A DNA stretch of 64,000 nucleotides from an uncultured Muribaculaceae bacterium (GCA_910576935.1 CAJTKG010000001.1:1-64000), one strand, 5' to 3'. Positions 16,284-24,879 are shown, counted from the stretch's first letter. The notes: generated by a model from the letters alone, not told the origin. Numbers and translations are program-made.

Positions 16284-17592
16284 TCAGCTCGTTGAAGTCG
16301 TTACTTCTGATATATCCTTTAGTCTTGCCATCTAACGCAATTTCGGTCAAATATCCTTTTTGAGTCAGATCTTTAAGGTCTGATTTGGCTGTGCCATGAC
16401 TGACGCCGAGATTATTGACAAGTTCGACAGAGGTTATCACATCGTCGGGATTGTCGATGAAACGATTTAGAATGCCGGCTTGTCTTAAAGTAATGTTACC
16501 CAAATGGAGTAATCTTTCGGCCTTTCTTTTTTCTTTATTTTTGCGCAAGAGGTATTTTCGTAACTCTTCAAACGACTTATGCAATACATTTAAATTATAT
16601 TGAATAAAATATGCCAGATCGTTAGAGTCATGTTCGGAGTAAAGATAGGCTCTTTCGTATGATTTTTTAGAACCTTTTATAATTCTTGAAATCGATAGGT
16701 ATTGCACAAGCCAATAGTTAGACTTCATCATATACCAATAAAACAAGGCGCGCGCGGTTCTGCCGTTCCCATCGGCAAAAGGATGATAATAGCCTATCAG
16801 ATAATGCACAATAATGGCCTTGATTATAGGATGGATAAAAAACGTCGGATTGCTGTCGTTGAAGAAACGGCATAGATCTTCGATAAATCCCGGCAGACAT
16901 CCGGCAGCGGGCGGCATATGTACCGTTTCTCCGGTAATGCCGTCGCCAACTACAATATTTTCATCCTCGCGCCGCAAACGGCCGGCGGCATCTTTTATGT
17001 CAAGTGCACCGTCGGTCATCATGGTGTGCACTTGCATTATGAGTTCCGGTGTGAGATCTTCTTTAGAGTGCTCTCTGATAAAATTTATAGTGGTATAATT
17101 ATTGAGAATCATACGCTGGCTTTTATCTTTGGGACTCATCTTCATTCTCAGCATATCTTTTGCGGCCTCGCGTGTTGTAGCGGCGCCTTCCATTTGGCTT
17201 GATGCGATAGCTTCTTCCATTATAGAGCTGATAAGATACAGCTCCTGTGTCGATTTATCGTCAGGAAAAATTTTTGATGCACCCCACGAACCTCCAAAGT
17301 TCATATCAAACTCATGGCATAGTCGTTGCATGCGGTTAGATAGGGCAAAGTGAAGGTTGCCAAACCCGGTTATAGGCATATCTGCCTTTTCTCTGGCATT
17401 TTTAACTATAAACCAAAGCTCCTCGGGCGATATGCCTAATGAGCCTGCTCTATATTTGACATCACTCCAATATAGATAATCGGCGTTTATGGTGTTTACC
17501 ACATCTGCCACAGACGCATAATCGGCTGAAGACATTATTTTATCTATACGTTGTTTGATTTCAGATGTAACTACAGGTGGAGATTCTATCAT
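16264..17592 (-). CDS. Fic family protein (predicted AMPylase) with C-terminal winged helix
   Basis: The 442-residue protein has the complete Fic motif HPFADGNGR beginning at His270, the catalytic core for transfer of AMP or related groups to Ser/Thr/Tyr. An inhibitory-helix motif lies upstream (S131-SQM-E135-G136, form (S/T)xxxE(G/N)), so the enzyme is of the class held inactive by its own N-terminal helix. The C-terminal ~90 residues form a winged-helix DNA-binding region (ITLRQAGILNRF ... SVELVNNLGVSHGTAKSDL ... KGYLTEI). The upstream DNA holds repeated TTGCGATAT sites, fitting autoregulation by that domain. No antitoxin gene is adjacent. It lies in the AT-rich island and may have been acquired. 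Confidence 0.9.
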   Translation of the reverse strand: MIESPPVVTSEIKQRIDKIMSSADYASVADVVNTINADYLYWSDVKYRAGSLGISPEELWFIVKNAREKADMPITGFGNLHFALSNRMQRLCHEFDMNFGGSWGASKIFPDDKSTQELYLISSIMEEAIASSQMEGAATTREAAKDMLRMKMSPKDKSQRMILNNYTTINFIREHSKEDLTPELIMQVHTMMTDGALDIKDAAGRLRREDENIVVGDGITGETVHMPPAAGCLPGFIEDLCRFFNDSNPTFFIHPIIKAIIVHYLIGYYHPFADGNGRTARALFYWYMMKSNYWLVQYLSISRIIKGSKKSYERAYLYSEHDSNDLAYFIQYNLNVLHKSFEELRKYLLRKNKEKRKAERLLHLGNITLRQAGILNRFIDNPDDVITSVELVNNLGVSHGTAKSDLKDLTQKGYLTEIALDGKTKGYIRSNDFNELTKIIKR

Positions 17593-17612
17593 ATCGTTTT
17601 ATTTTCCTGCAA

Positions 17613-17651
17613 ATATCGCAAAATATCGCAAAATATAAAAATTTGCGATAT
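17613..17651. promoter_or_regulatory. Operator-like sites (ATATCGCAA x2 and TTGCGATAT) just upstream of the Fic gene
   Basis: ATATCGCAA occurs at 17613-17621 and 17623-17631, exactly 10 bases apart, and the inverted form TTGCGATAT at 17643-17651. They begin about 20 bases before the Fic ATG (17592), overlapping where its promoter should be. Two direct copies one helical turn apart plus an inverted copy suggest binding of a dimeric winged-helix protein. Confidence 0.65.
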
Positions 17652-17817
17652 TAAAATATATATTATTCTATAAATAAATGATTTAAATTGTTATAGAATT
17701 AATGTAGTTCACGATGAATAAAACTATAGTATATGCAACGAGGCTTGAATGCGCGATAATATATAATCACATGGTACTGATGTAATTATGTTTAATAATA
17801 TCGTAAATTATCGAATA

Positions 17818-17836
17818 TTGCGATATGTTGCGATAT
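17818..17836. promoter_or_regulatory. Distal operator-like pair TTGCGATAT x2
   Basis: TTGCGATAT occurs at 17818-17826 and 17828-17836, again 10 bases apart, about 170 bases from the proximal cluster and in the opposite orientation. The AT-rich 267-bp gap between the two clusters contains no ORF that I can support. A repression loop between clusters is possible but unproven. Confidence 0.55.
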
Positions 17837-17859
17837 TTATGAGGATCGGTTGATTACCG

Positions 17860-18591
17860 TTATTTTACTATCGGGAATTTGAAGTTGCGCAGGCGGGCCT
17901 GAAGTTGGCGCTCGCGGCCGCCGCAGTATCTGTCGCATATCTGATGGAAAGCGGCCGAATGGTTCATCTCGGAGAGGTGGGCGAGTTCATGACAGATGAT
18001 ATAGTCGCGTAGGTCGACGGGAAGAAAGACGCAGACGCAGCTGAGAGCTATGACGCCGCGCGAGCTGCAATGTCCGAGTGTATGGAGTCCGCGCGAAATG
18101 TCCCATGCGAGAGGGCGCCGGCCTATTTTTTCGGCAATGGCGCGAGCTCGCGGAAGCAGTATCTCAGGGGCGACAAAGCGTGCTATATGCTTGAGTGCGT
18201 TGCTGACGGCTATGACGGCGTTGCGGTCAGAGAAGTCGATATCGTGGTCAACTTCGACGGCAAATTCGCGGGCTGTCAGCTGCCGCACCACTACGCGGCC
18301 GTTATGTTCCCGACGGGCGTTAACGGTTATTTTGATGTCGCCGGTGTCAAAGACGTCGCCAATGTTATAGAATGCTTCGGTCGGACGCCGGCGCAGTATC
18401 GCCGGAGTCATTTCGCCGAGGGCGCTGAGCAGCATCGAGGTCTCGAGCCGCGGAGGCAGCGACATATAGACGGCGCCTGCATGCCAGCGGGCCGTGATGC
18501 GCCGTGCCGTTGGACGCACGGTGTAATGTATACGTCCTACAGGAGCATAGTCGAATGATCCCGAACCGGTTATGGTCTTTATCGTTGTCAT
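17860..18591 (-). CDS. YgjP-like (DUF45/WLM-type) zinc metallopeptidase
   Basis: The ATG at 18591 gives 243 residues; a GTG at 18621 would overlap the upstream gene. The zinc site HELAH is at residues 201-205 with the third ligand in NHSAAFH (His211), matching the YgjP family pattern HELxHxxxxxHxxxF. A conserved segment upstream (TLGHCSSRGVI) corresponds to the family's WGSCSSKG. Proteins of this class are predicted cytoplasmic peptidases of uncertain substrate. The stop of the NAD kinase gene lies one base before this ATG (TGAAATG), so the two are co-transcribed. Confidence 0.85.
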   Translation of the reverse strand: MTTIKTITGSGSFDYAPVGRIHYTVRPTARRITARWHAGAVYMSLPPRLETSMLLSALGEMTPAILRRRPTEAFYNIGDVFDTGDIKITVNARREHNGRVVVRQLTAREFAVEVDHDIDFSDRNAVIAVSNALKHIARFVAPEILLPRARAIAEKIGRRPLAWDISRGLHTLGHCSSRGVIALSCVCVFLPVDLRDYIICHELAHLSEMNHSAAFHQICDRYCGGRERQLQARLRNFKFPIVK

Positions 18592-18592
18592 T

Positions 18593-19453
18593 TCAGTCGA
18601 GTCCCCAATGAAGTTTCTCACGCAGTGTGGTTGCGAAATAGATGGCCTCGGGGCGCATCACGAGGATATCAAATCGGGCTCGGCGCAACTCGACCGTCGT
18701 GCCTATGTCGAGAGGGGTCGAACGGCCGTCGAGGGTCAGGCGGAAATGTGACGCGCGGCCGTCGGGACATATTGTCAGATGCGAAGTGTCACTGACAACA
18801 AGCGGGCGCATCGACAGTGTATGGGCTGCGATGGGTGATATGACCCACACGGGCGTCTCAGGCTCAATGAGCGGACCGCCGACCGAGAGGTTGTAGGCGG
18901 TGCTGCCTGTCGGTGTCGACACGATGAGGCCGTCGGCACGATAGTCTGCGAGAGCGACGCCGTTGAGGGTTGTATCGGCATCTATCATCGAGGCGCTGTC
19001 GTCTTTAGAGACGGTGACTTCGTTGAGGGCGAAAGGCCAGATGTTCAGTTTGGGTGATATGACCTCGATGAGGCGGCGTCGCGAAACGGTGAAACTTCCC
19101 TTGTCGATCAGTTCTCTGAGCGACGGCAGACAGGCCACGGGCATAGAGGTGAGATAGCCCAGACGTCCGGTGTTGACGCCGAGAACGGGAATCTCTTTGT
19201 CGCCCACCCACATGGCGGTGCGCAGGAATGTACCGTCGCCGCCGATGCTTATGACGATGTCGGCGTCAAAGTTGCCGCTATCGGTTACACGGGTGACGGC
19301 GCCGAGAGCGAGAGGCATCAGCGATACAAGATATTTATATAGTTTCGAGTGCATCACCACCTCGTCACCGGCGGCGGCAAGCGTTTTCATGAAGATCTCG
19401 ATACCGGCGAGATGGTCGTGTTGTCGGCGGCTGCCGTAAATGGCTATTTTCAT
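18593..19453 (-). CDS. nadK: NAD kinase
   Basis: The 286-residue protein carries the NAD kinase signature GGDGTFLR at residues 71-78 (with the active-site Asp73), the NEV/T motif in FALNEVTVSKD, and the glycine-rich DGLIVSTPTGSTAY loop that binds NAD. It phosphorylates NAD to NADP in the cytosol, the only route to NADP. It follows the ACT-like gene by 7 bases and precedes the YgjP-like peptidase. The NadK gene next to a CBS/ACT protein and opposite pdxJ is a usual arrangement in Bacteroidales. Confidence 0.95.
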   Translation of the reverse strand: MKIAIYGSRRQHDHLAGIEIFMKTLAAAGDEVVMHSKLYKYLVSLMPLALGAVTRVTDSGNFDADIVISIGGDGTFLRTAMWVGDKEIPVLGVNTGRLGYLTSMPVACLPSLRELIDKGSFTVSRRRLIEVISPKLNIWPFALNEVTVSKDDSASMIDADTTLNGVALADYRADGLIVSTPTGSTAYNLSVGGPLIEPETPVWVISPIAAHTLSMRPLVVSDTSHLTICPDGRASHFRLTLDGRSTPLDIGTTVELRRARFDILVMRPEAIYFATTLREKLHWGLD

Positions 19454-19460
19454 AGGCTGA

Positions 19461-19820
19461 TCATATGTTTAGATACCTCATAAGCTCGTCGACACGGCGG
19501 CGCAGGCTGTCGTCGTCGCCATATGGGCTGTCTCCGTCGGCCCGGGCGTCAATGACGGCATAGCCGTAACGTTCGAGCGAACGCGCGGCGGTGTGAGGCG
19601 AGGCGAGGTCTACTCTGAGATCGACAATCATGTCGAAGCCATAGTCGGCGCCGGGCATGACGTTGAGATTGAGCAGATGGGCGTCACAGTCTTCGACAGC
19701 ACGCGCTATCGCCGAAGCCGAATATTCGTCGGCCCGGCAGCCGACAAGCAAGCGGCAACTGCCGTAGACGGCGGGGAAAGGAGAGTCGATTTTATATGTT
19801 TTTAGAACTTTTGGAGTCAA
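19461..19820 (-). CDS. ACT-like protein, apparently the C-terminal part of a CBS-domain protein
   Basis: The 119-residue product has no ATG upstream; the likely start is TTG at 19820. It looks like the C-terminal ACT-like half of the Bacteroidetes CBS-pair protein normally found next to NAD kinase (SIARAVEDCDAHLLNLNV ... RSLERYGYAVIDA ... DELMRYLNI). The N-terminal CBS pair is absent and the upstream 143 bases are non-coding, so this is either a reduced functional form or a remnant. Loss of CBS domains would remove adenine-nucleotide sensing. It opens the leftward operon with nadK and the YgjP-like gene. A -7 box lies at 19873-19880. Confidence 0.6.
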   Translation of the reverse strand: MTPKVLKTYKIDSPFPAVYGSCRLLVGCRADEYSASAIARAVEDCDAHLLNLNVMPGADYGFDMIVDLRVDLASPHTAARSLERYGYAVIDARADGDSPYGDDDSLRRRVDELMRYLNI

Positions 19821-19847
19821 ATCCTTTTTGTTTTTGGTAATTGTGAC

Positions 19848-19855
19848 TAATTTTG
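19848..19855 (+). promoter_or_regulatory. -7 box (TAATTTTG) for pdxJ and the TonB cluster
   Basis: TAATTTTG matches TAnnTTTG; T-rich sequence with TTG elements lies upstream at slightly short spacing (17 bases). The leader to pdxJ would be about 100 bases. Confidence 0.45.
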
Positions 19856-19872
19856 TAGACGCATTACAATTA

Positions 19873-19880
19873 CAAATTTA
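19873..19880 (-). promoter_or_regulatory. -7 box (TAAATTTG) for the ACT-like/nadK operon
   Basis: On the minus strand the sequence reads TAAATTTG. It lies about 50 bases before the TTG start at 19820 and overlaps the region transcribed rightward, so the two divergent promoters face and cross each other. Confidence 0.45.
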
Positions 19881-19963
19881 CAAAAAAATCGCATATCCGC
19901 CGAAATTTTAACCAACATTCTATGTTTCGGCGACATCGCCGGACGATAGATTAAAAAACAACA

Positions 19964-20677
19964 ATGACCAATCTTAGCGTCAATATCAACAAAATCGCTA
20001 CTCTGCGCAACGCCCGGGGCGAAAATCGCCCCTGCGTCGAAGACGTGGCCGTAGATTGCGAGCGCTTCGGGGCCCAAGGCATCACTGTTCACCCGCGCCC
20101 CGACGAGCGTCATATACGCCGCGCCGATGTCTTCAGACTGCGCCCCCTCGTAAGAACCGAATTCAATATAGAAGGCTATCCCGCGCCGGAGTTTATCGAC
20201 CTGGTTCTCAAGGTGCGCCCCGAACAAGTAACTCTCGTGCCTGACGCCCCTGACACCCTGACGTCGAATCACGGCTGGGATGTGACGTCAAACCTCGACT
20301 TTCTTACCTCTGTAGTCGAACGCTTCAAGGACGTCGGCATCAGGACATCGATTTTTGTCGATCCCGACCCCGTGCAGATCGCCGCCGCCGCAAAAACAGG
20401 CGCCGACCGTGTCGAGCTGTATACCAAGCCTTATGCCGATCAATATCCCGACGCCCCTGCCGCCGCCGTTGCCCCTTACGCCGAGGCGAGTCGCGCGGCC
20501 CACAACAACGGTCTGGGTGTCAATGCAGGCCATGATCTCAACCTTGACAATCTCGCATATTTCAAGCACAATGTGCCTTATCTCAACGAGGTGTCGATAG
20601 GTCATGCTCTTATCTGCGATGCCCTCTATCTCGGCCTCGAAGAGACAATAAGACGATATAAAGCAGCAATCTCATAA
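19964..20677 (+). CDS. pdxJ: Pyridoxine 5'-phosphate synthase
   Basis: The 237-residue protein matches PdxJ over its length: LSVNINKIATLRNARG at the start, the substrate-binding HPRPDERH (residues 43-50), RTEFNIEGYP, LVPD, and the final LNEVSIGHALICDAL. PdxJ condenses 1-deoxyxylulose 5-phosphate with 3-amino-2-oxopropyl phosphate to give pyridoxine 5'-phosphate in the cytosolic vitamin B6 pathway. It is followed 12 bases later by the exbB-like gene, as is usual in Bacteroidales, so it may share their transcript. Confidence 0.95.
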   Translation: MTNLSVNINKIATLRNARGENRPCVEDVAVDCERFGAQGITVHPRPDERHIRRADVFRLRPLVRTEFNIEGYPAPEFIDLVLKVRPEQVTLVPDAPDTLTSNHGWDVTSNLDFLTSVVERFKDVGIRTSIFVDPDPVQIAAAAKTGADRVELYTKPYADQYPDAPAAAVAPYAEASRAAHNNGLGVNAGHDLNLDNLAYFKHNVPYLNEVSIGHALICDALYLGLEETIRRYKAAIS

Positions 20678-20689
20678 AAAACAAGAATA

Positions 20690-21442
20690 ATGTCTATCTT
20701 AGCACAAATTCCCGTCATCGCCGACAGCCTGACCGGTCTGACCGACAGCGCTGCGACAGTCGCCACCATCGACACCGTCACATCGGCCGCAACAGCGGCT
20801 GCAGCCTCAGAGTCAGTCCCGTCGCTCTCAATCTGGCAGCTCTGCGTCGAAGGCGGCTGGATCATGATACCTCTGGCTCTGCTCGCCGTCATCAGCATCT
20901 ATATCTTCATCGAGCGCGCAATTGTCACCTACAAGGCCTCGAAGCTCGACGACACGTTCATGAAACGCATAAAAGACTATATCCACGACGGTGAGATAGA
21001 GAGTGCGCTTAATCTGTGCCGCTCGAACAATTCTCCTTACGGCCGTCTCATCTCCAAGGGCATCAGCCGCATCGGCCGTCCGATGAATGACGTTCTCGTC
21101 GCCATCGAGAACACCGGCAACCTCGAGGTCGCCGCTCTCAGCAAGGGCCTTCCATGGCTTGCCACAACCGCTGCCGGCGCCCCGATGCTCGGCTTCCTGG
21201 GCACGGTCATCGGTATGGTGCAGGCTTTCTTCGCCATCGCAAACTCGGGCAACGCCGCCTCGATAGGCGATTTCGCCGGCGGCATCTACACCGCTTTGGT
21301 CACAACAGTCGCAGGTCTCGTCGTCGGCATCATCGCCCTCTTTGCCTACAACTACCTTGTGGCCCGAATCAATAAAATCATGAATCTCATGGAAGCCCGC
21401 ACGATGGATTTCATGGATCTACTCAACGAACCGGCTGAATAA
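20690..21442 (+). CDS. exbB: MotA/TolQ/ExbB-type proton channel subunit
   Basis: The 250-residue inner-membrane protein has three membrane segments (about residues 50-70, 150-175 and 190-215) and the family signatures LPWLATTAAGAPMLGFLGTV and IYTALVTTVAGLVVGI. With ExbD it forms the proton channel that energises TonB. The neighbouring exbD and tonB genes in order support this over a TolQ or motility role. Confidence 0.92.
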   Translation: MSILAQIPVIADSLTGLTDSAATVATIDTVTSAATAAAASESVPSLSIWQLCVEGGWIMIPLALLAVISIYIFIERAIVTYKASKLDDTFMKRIKDYIHDGEIESALNLCRSNNSPYGRLISKGISRIGRPMNDVLVAIENTGNLEVAALSKGLPWLATTAAGAPMLGFLGTVIGMVQAFFAIANSGNAASIGDFAGGIYTALVTTVAGLVVGIIALFAYNYLVARINKIMNLMEARTMDFMDLLNEPAE

Positions 21443-21450
21443 CAGACGCT

Positions 21451-21897
21451 ATGGCTCTCAAACGTCAACAAGACATGCTTGCGACCTTCTCGATGGCGTC
21501 AATGACCGACGTCATCTTTCTGCTGCTTGTCTTCTTTCTTGTCACATCGACCTTCATTTTCCCGACCGCCCTCGACATCAACCTGCCTGAGAGTGCGGCA
21601 CAGACACCGTCGAAACCGACAACACGGGTCTTCATTGATGCCGGAGGCAACTACTTTGTCAGTTATGCCGATTCTGAACTTCAACCCGTAGAAAACGAAA
21701 ACCTCGTCGACTACCTGAAGGTTGTCACATCACAGGACTCTGTGGGCGGCATCGCCGTCTATGCCGACACCGAGGTGGCTTACGGAAAAGTTGTTGAAGT
21801 ACTCAACATAGGCGCACAGAACTCGATGAAGATGGTGCTCGCAACAAAGCCTGTTGACAGCAAGCGCCCCGACGCACAAACAATCGCAAATGAATAA
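21451..21897 (+). CDS. exbD: ExbD/TolR family biopolymer transport protein
   Basis: The 148-residue protein has one N-terminal membrane segment (VIFLLLVFFLVTSTFIF) with the functional Asp20 in SMTDVIF, followed by a periplasmic domain (TRVFIDAGGNYF ... GGIAVYADTEVAYGKVVEVL). It couples proton flow to TonB together with the upstream ExbB. Eight bases separate it from exbB and its stop overlaps the tonB ATG (ATGAATAA). Confidence 0.92.
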   Translation: MALKRQQDMLATFSMASMTDVIFLLLVFFLVTSTFIFPTALDINLPESAAQTPSKPTTRVFIDAGGNYFVSYADSELQPVENENLVDYLKVVTSQDSVGGIAVYADTEVAYGKVVEVLNIGAQNSMKMVLATKPVDSKRPDAQTIANE

Positions 21898-22690
21898 GAC
21901 CCGCATATACTCGGCTGTGGCCACCGCCATTATCTGCGCGGCTGTCATAATCATGATGGTCGTCTGCAATGTCACCCTTGACTCTTCGGTCAAGGAGTGG
22001 CCGCCTCGCCACAAGGCCGATATCACCGTCGAGGAATATGCCGAGCTGCTCGATCTGCCCATGTCGCCGGTGCAGGCTTCCGACAATCCGTCGCCTGCAT
22101 ACAACGAGGAGCCGCTCGATAATAATTCTTCGGCCGCTCCCGAGGGTGGCATGGATGTCGTCGACGACGGCCCTAAGGGCGATGCGCCTACGGTCGTCAC
22201 CTCAGACAAACCCTCGCCGGTCAAAAAAGATAAGAAAACAAAGAGAGTCAAGCCCGGCCCGGTCGACGACACCAAAGCCAAGCAGGAAAAAGCCGCCCGT
22301 CAGGCTAAAAACGAGCTTGGGTCGGCATTCCGCAACGCCGGCAAAGACAATACCGACAACAAAGGCAAGAACAACGGCGACTCCGGTAAACCCAACGGCA
22401 AAAACTCGTCGGTAAACGGCCGGGGCACGGGCCGCGTCGGCGGAGGATGGGCTATGCCTTCATACAACAGTGTGCCGAGTACTGTCACCGGCTCGGTCGT
22501 GATGATGGTCAAGATTGACCGCAACGGCCGCGTCAAATCAGTCACATTCAGGGGCGGTGACGCGCCGGCGGCGACGAGCCCCGAGGTGCGTGCGGCCTGC
22601 GAGCGCGAAGTGCGTTCGAGAATCTTCACCCGTTCTGACGACAACGCACCCGAAGAGTCGACGGCCTACATAACATACCGTTTCCGATAA
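21890..22690 (+). CDS. tonB: TonB-like energy transducer
   Basis: The ATG at 21890 overlaps the exbD stop and gives 266 residues; an upstream TTG in frame is unlikely. A single N-terminal membrane helix (YSAVATAIICAAVIIMMVV) is followed by a long Pro/Lys/Asp-rich periplasm-spanning linker with a Lys-rich stretch (KKDKKTKRVK). The C-terminal domain is TonB-like (GSVVMMVKIDRNGRVKSVTFRGG ... AYITYRF). TonB transmits proton-motive force to SusC-type outer-membrane transporters. The ExbB-ExbD-TonB set therefore serves nutrient import. The linker varies much between species and has no sequence motif of its own. Confidence 0.9.
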   Translation: MNKTRIYSAVATAIICAAVIIMMVVCNVTLDSSVKEWPPRHKADITVEEYAELLDLPMSPVQASDNPSPAYNEEPLDNNSSAAPEGGMDVVDDGPKGDAPTVVTSDKPSPVKKDKKTKRVKPGPVDDTKAKQEKAARQAKNELGSAFRNAGKDNTDNKGKNNGDSGKPNGKNSSVNGRGTGRVGGGWAMPSYNSVPSTVTGSVVMMVKIDRNGRVKSVTFRGGDAPAATSPEVRAACEREVRSRIFTRSDDNAPEESTAYITYRFR

Positions 22691-22717
22691 ATATCACTTA
22701 CCCAAGCGGAAACGGCC

Positions 22718-23533
22718 ATGAAAACAGTCGAAATAACATCGCTCGACCATCCCGACGTCGAGGTCTACGCATCGCTGACAGAAGCACAGTTGCGCAGCCG
22801 TAACGATCCGTCACGTGCGGTTTTCATTGCCGAAAGTCCCAAAGTCATCAAAGTCGCGCTCGAAGCCGGCTATGAGCCGGTCAGTCTGCTCTGCGAGGCG
22901 CGCCATATAACCGGCGACGCCGCCGAGGTCATCGCCATGGCCGGTGACATCACCGTCTACACCGGCCGGCGCGAATTGCTCGAATCGCTCACGGGCTACC
23001 GCTTGACACGCGGCGTGCTCTGCGCCATGCGTCGTCCCGATCCTCCGACTCCCGACGACGTCTGCCGCGATGCCCGACGGCTTGTCGTAATCGACAGCGT
23101 CACCGACACAACCAACATAGGTGCCATCTTCCGTTCGGCCGCGGCCCTTGGCATAGACGGCGTGCTGCTGACAAAAACATCGTGCGACCCGCTCAACCGT
23201 CGGTCGGTGCGTGTCTCGATGGGCTCGGTCTTTCTCGTCCCTTGGACATGGATTGACGCCCCCGTCTCCGACCTGCGACGGTTAGGCTTCGCGACAGCTG
23301 CCATGGCGCTCACCGACGACTCCGTGAGCCTCGACGATCCGTCGCTCGCCGCCGAGGAGCGTCTTGCCGTCATCATGGGCACAGAGGGCGACGGCCTCGC
23401 TCCGGGAGTCCTCGCCGCCGCCGACTACACCGTCAGGATACCGATGTCACACGGCGTCGATTCGCTCAACGTCGCCGCTGCTGCGGCCGTAGCTTTCTGG
23501 CAACTAAGAATCAGGCAGCCATGGAAAGGCTGA
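22718..23533 (+). CDS. TrmH/SpoU family RNA 2'-O-methyltransferase
   Basis: The 271-residue protein has the knotted SPOUT domain in its second half with the three motifs: DTTNIGAIFRSAAALG, IMGTEGDGL, and IPMSHGVDSLNVAAAAAVAFW. An N-terminal RNA-binding-type region precedes it. Such enzymes transfer a methyl group from S-adenosylmethionine to ribose 2'-OH in tRNA or rRNA; the exact nucleotide cannot be told. Its end overlaps the next gene by 13 nt. Confidence 0.92.
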   Translation: MKTVEITSLDHPDVEVYASLTEAQLRSRNDPSRAVFIAESPKVIKVALEAGYEPVSLLCEARHITGDAAEVIAMAGDITVYTGRRELLESLTGYRLTRGVLCAMRRPDPPTPDDVCRDARRLVVIDSVTDTTNIGAIFRSAAALGIDGVLLTKTSCDPLNRRSVRVSMGSVFLVPWTWIDAPVSDLRRLGFATAAMALTDDSVSLDDPSLAAEERLAVIMGTEGDGLAPGVLAAADYTVRIPMSHGVDSLNVAAAAAVAFWQLRIRQPWKG

Positions 23534-24798
23534 TGCAATATGTCTGGCAGCATAAGCTGTGGCCCGTCGCCGAGATGAAGACCGTCGACGGCCGCCGGGT
23601 GCGCGTCATCGACCAGGGGCTGCTCAACACCGGCGCCGGACCCGATTTCTTCAATGCCAAGATTATGATCGACCGACAGTTGTGGAGCGGCAATGTCGAG
23701 ATTCACGTCAAGGCCTCAGACTGGTTTCGTCACGGCCATGACAAAGACAGCGCCTATGACTCGGTCGTGCTCCATGTCGTCGCCGGCAACGACGCTGAGA
23801 TACGCCGCTCCGACGGACAGGTGATACCGCAGATGGTTATGGACTGCACGCCCGACTTCAGCCGCCGTTACCGCGAGATGGTCGAGGGCTGCCGCGATTT
23901 TCCGCCATGCCGCAAAGAAATCCCCGATCTGCCCGGCATCTATATTCATGACTGGATCGATAATCTCGCCTTCGAGCGGCTCAACGCCAAAGTCGAGCGC
24001 ATCAACCGCCTCGTCGAAGACCGTGACGGCGGCTGGATCGACGCGGTTTACATCACCCTTGCCCGCGCCCTCGGTTTCGGTACAAACAGCGAAGCCTTCG
24101 AACGCCTCGCTTTGTCGACACCGCTGAAGATGCTCCTGAAACACCGCGATTCGCTTGAGACTATCGAGGGCACACTCTTCGGGCAGGCCGGTTTTCTCGA
24201 CAATCCTCCCGAGCGTGCCGGCTATGTTGAGCGCATGATACAGGAATATTCGTTCATGGCGTCAAAATTCGGTCTCGCGCGTCCGCTGGCCCTCAACTGG
24301 CGTATGAGCGGACGCCCCGCCAACTTTCCACACCGCCGCATCTCGACACTCGCCCACATGATAAACGCCGGCTTTGTAATCGGCAGCCGTATCTTCGAGG
24401 TCAAAGACGAGTCTGACGCCCGTAGCCTCTTCGACATCAGTCTGACGGGCTTCTGGTCGCGCCGTTATACGTTCATGGCCGAGGCGTCTCCGACAGTTAA
24501 GGCGCTGAGCGACGCGTCGGTCTCGATACTCATTATCAACGTCGTCGTGCCGCTGCTATATGCCTATGGAGCGGCCTATAACGATGCCGACCGCTGCCGT
24601 GTGGCACTCGAACTCCTCCAGACTCTTCCCGCCGAGCGTAATATGATAGTAAAGCGGTTTACCGACGCCGGCATCGTCTGTAACGACGCGTTCACTTCAC
24701 AGGCGCTCATCGAGCTGTGCCGCAGCTACTGCGAGCCGCGCAAATGTCTCTATTGCCGCATAGGACACCGTCTGCTCTCTGCCAAAGTCAAAAGATAG
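23521..24798 (+). CDS. DUF2851 family protein
   Basis: The 425-residue protein matches the DUF2851 family common in Bacteroidetes: an N-terminal WQHKLWP, GPDFFNAKIMID, WSGNVEIHVKASDW and VVLHVV, which resembles a nuclease-like core, and a C-terminal half ending in a cysteine pattern (CEPRKCLYCRIGH). No biochemical role is established; the linkage to a trmH-type gene, with 13-nt overlap, hints at RNA metabolism, but this is inference. The start at 23521 is an ATG within the trmH reading frame. Confidence 0.85.
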   Translation: MERLMQYVWQHKLWPVAEMKTVDGRRVRVIDQGLLNTGAGPDFFNAKIMIDRQLWSGNVEIHVKASDWFRHGHDKDSAYDSVVLHVVAGNDAEIRRSDGQVIPQMVMDCTPDFSRRYREMVEGCRDFPPCRKEIPDLPGIYIHDWIDNLAFERLNAKVERINRLVEDRDGGWIDAVYITLARALGFGTNSEAFERLALSTPLKMLLKHRDSLETIEGTLFGQAGFLDNPPERAGYVERMIQEYSFMASKFGLARPLALNWRMSGRPANFPHRRISTLAHMINAGFVIGSRIFEVKDESDARSLFDISLTGFWSRRYTFMAEASPTVKALSDASVSILIINVVVPLLYAYGAAYNDADRCRVALELLQTLPAERNMIVKRFTDAGIVCNDAFTSQALIELCRSYCEPRKCLYCRIGHRLLSAKVKR

Positions 24799-24871
24799 AG
24801 TAAATATGGCCTAATTGCCGCTGTTTACGTTTTTTATCTATTATTAAAAGGTCGTTTTCGTGAATTTTGAC

Positions 24872-24879
24872 TAATTTTG
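24872..24879 (+). promoter_or_regulatory. -7 box (TAATTTTG) for the sulfatase operon
   Basis: TAATTTTG fits TAnnTTTG and is 31 bases before the ATG at 24910. No TTG lies at the normal distance. It supports 24910 over the in-frame TTG at 24877, which lies inside the promoter. Confidence 0.5.

Noticed and set aside
18592..18621. GTG start for the YgjP-like peptidase
   Set aside because: It would overlap the NAD kinase gene by 29 bases, whereas the ATG at 18591 lies one base after that gene's stop.
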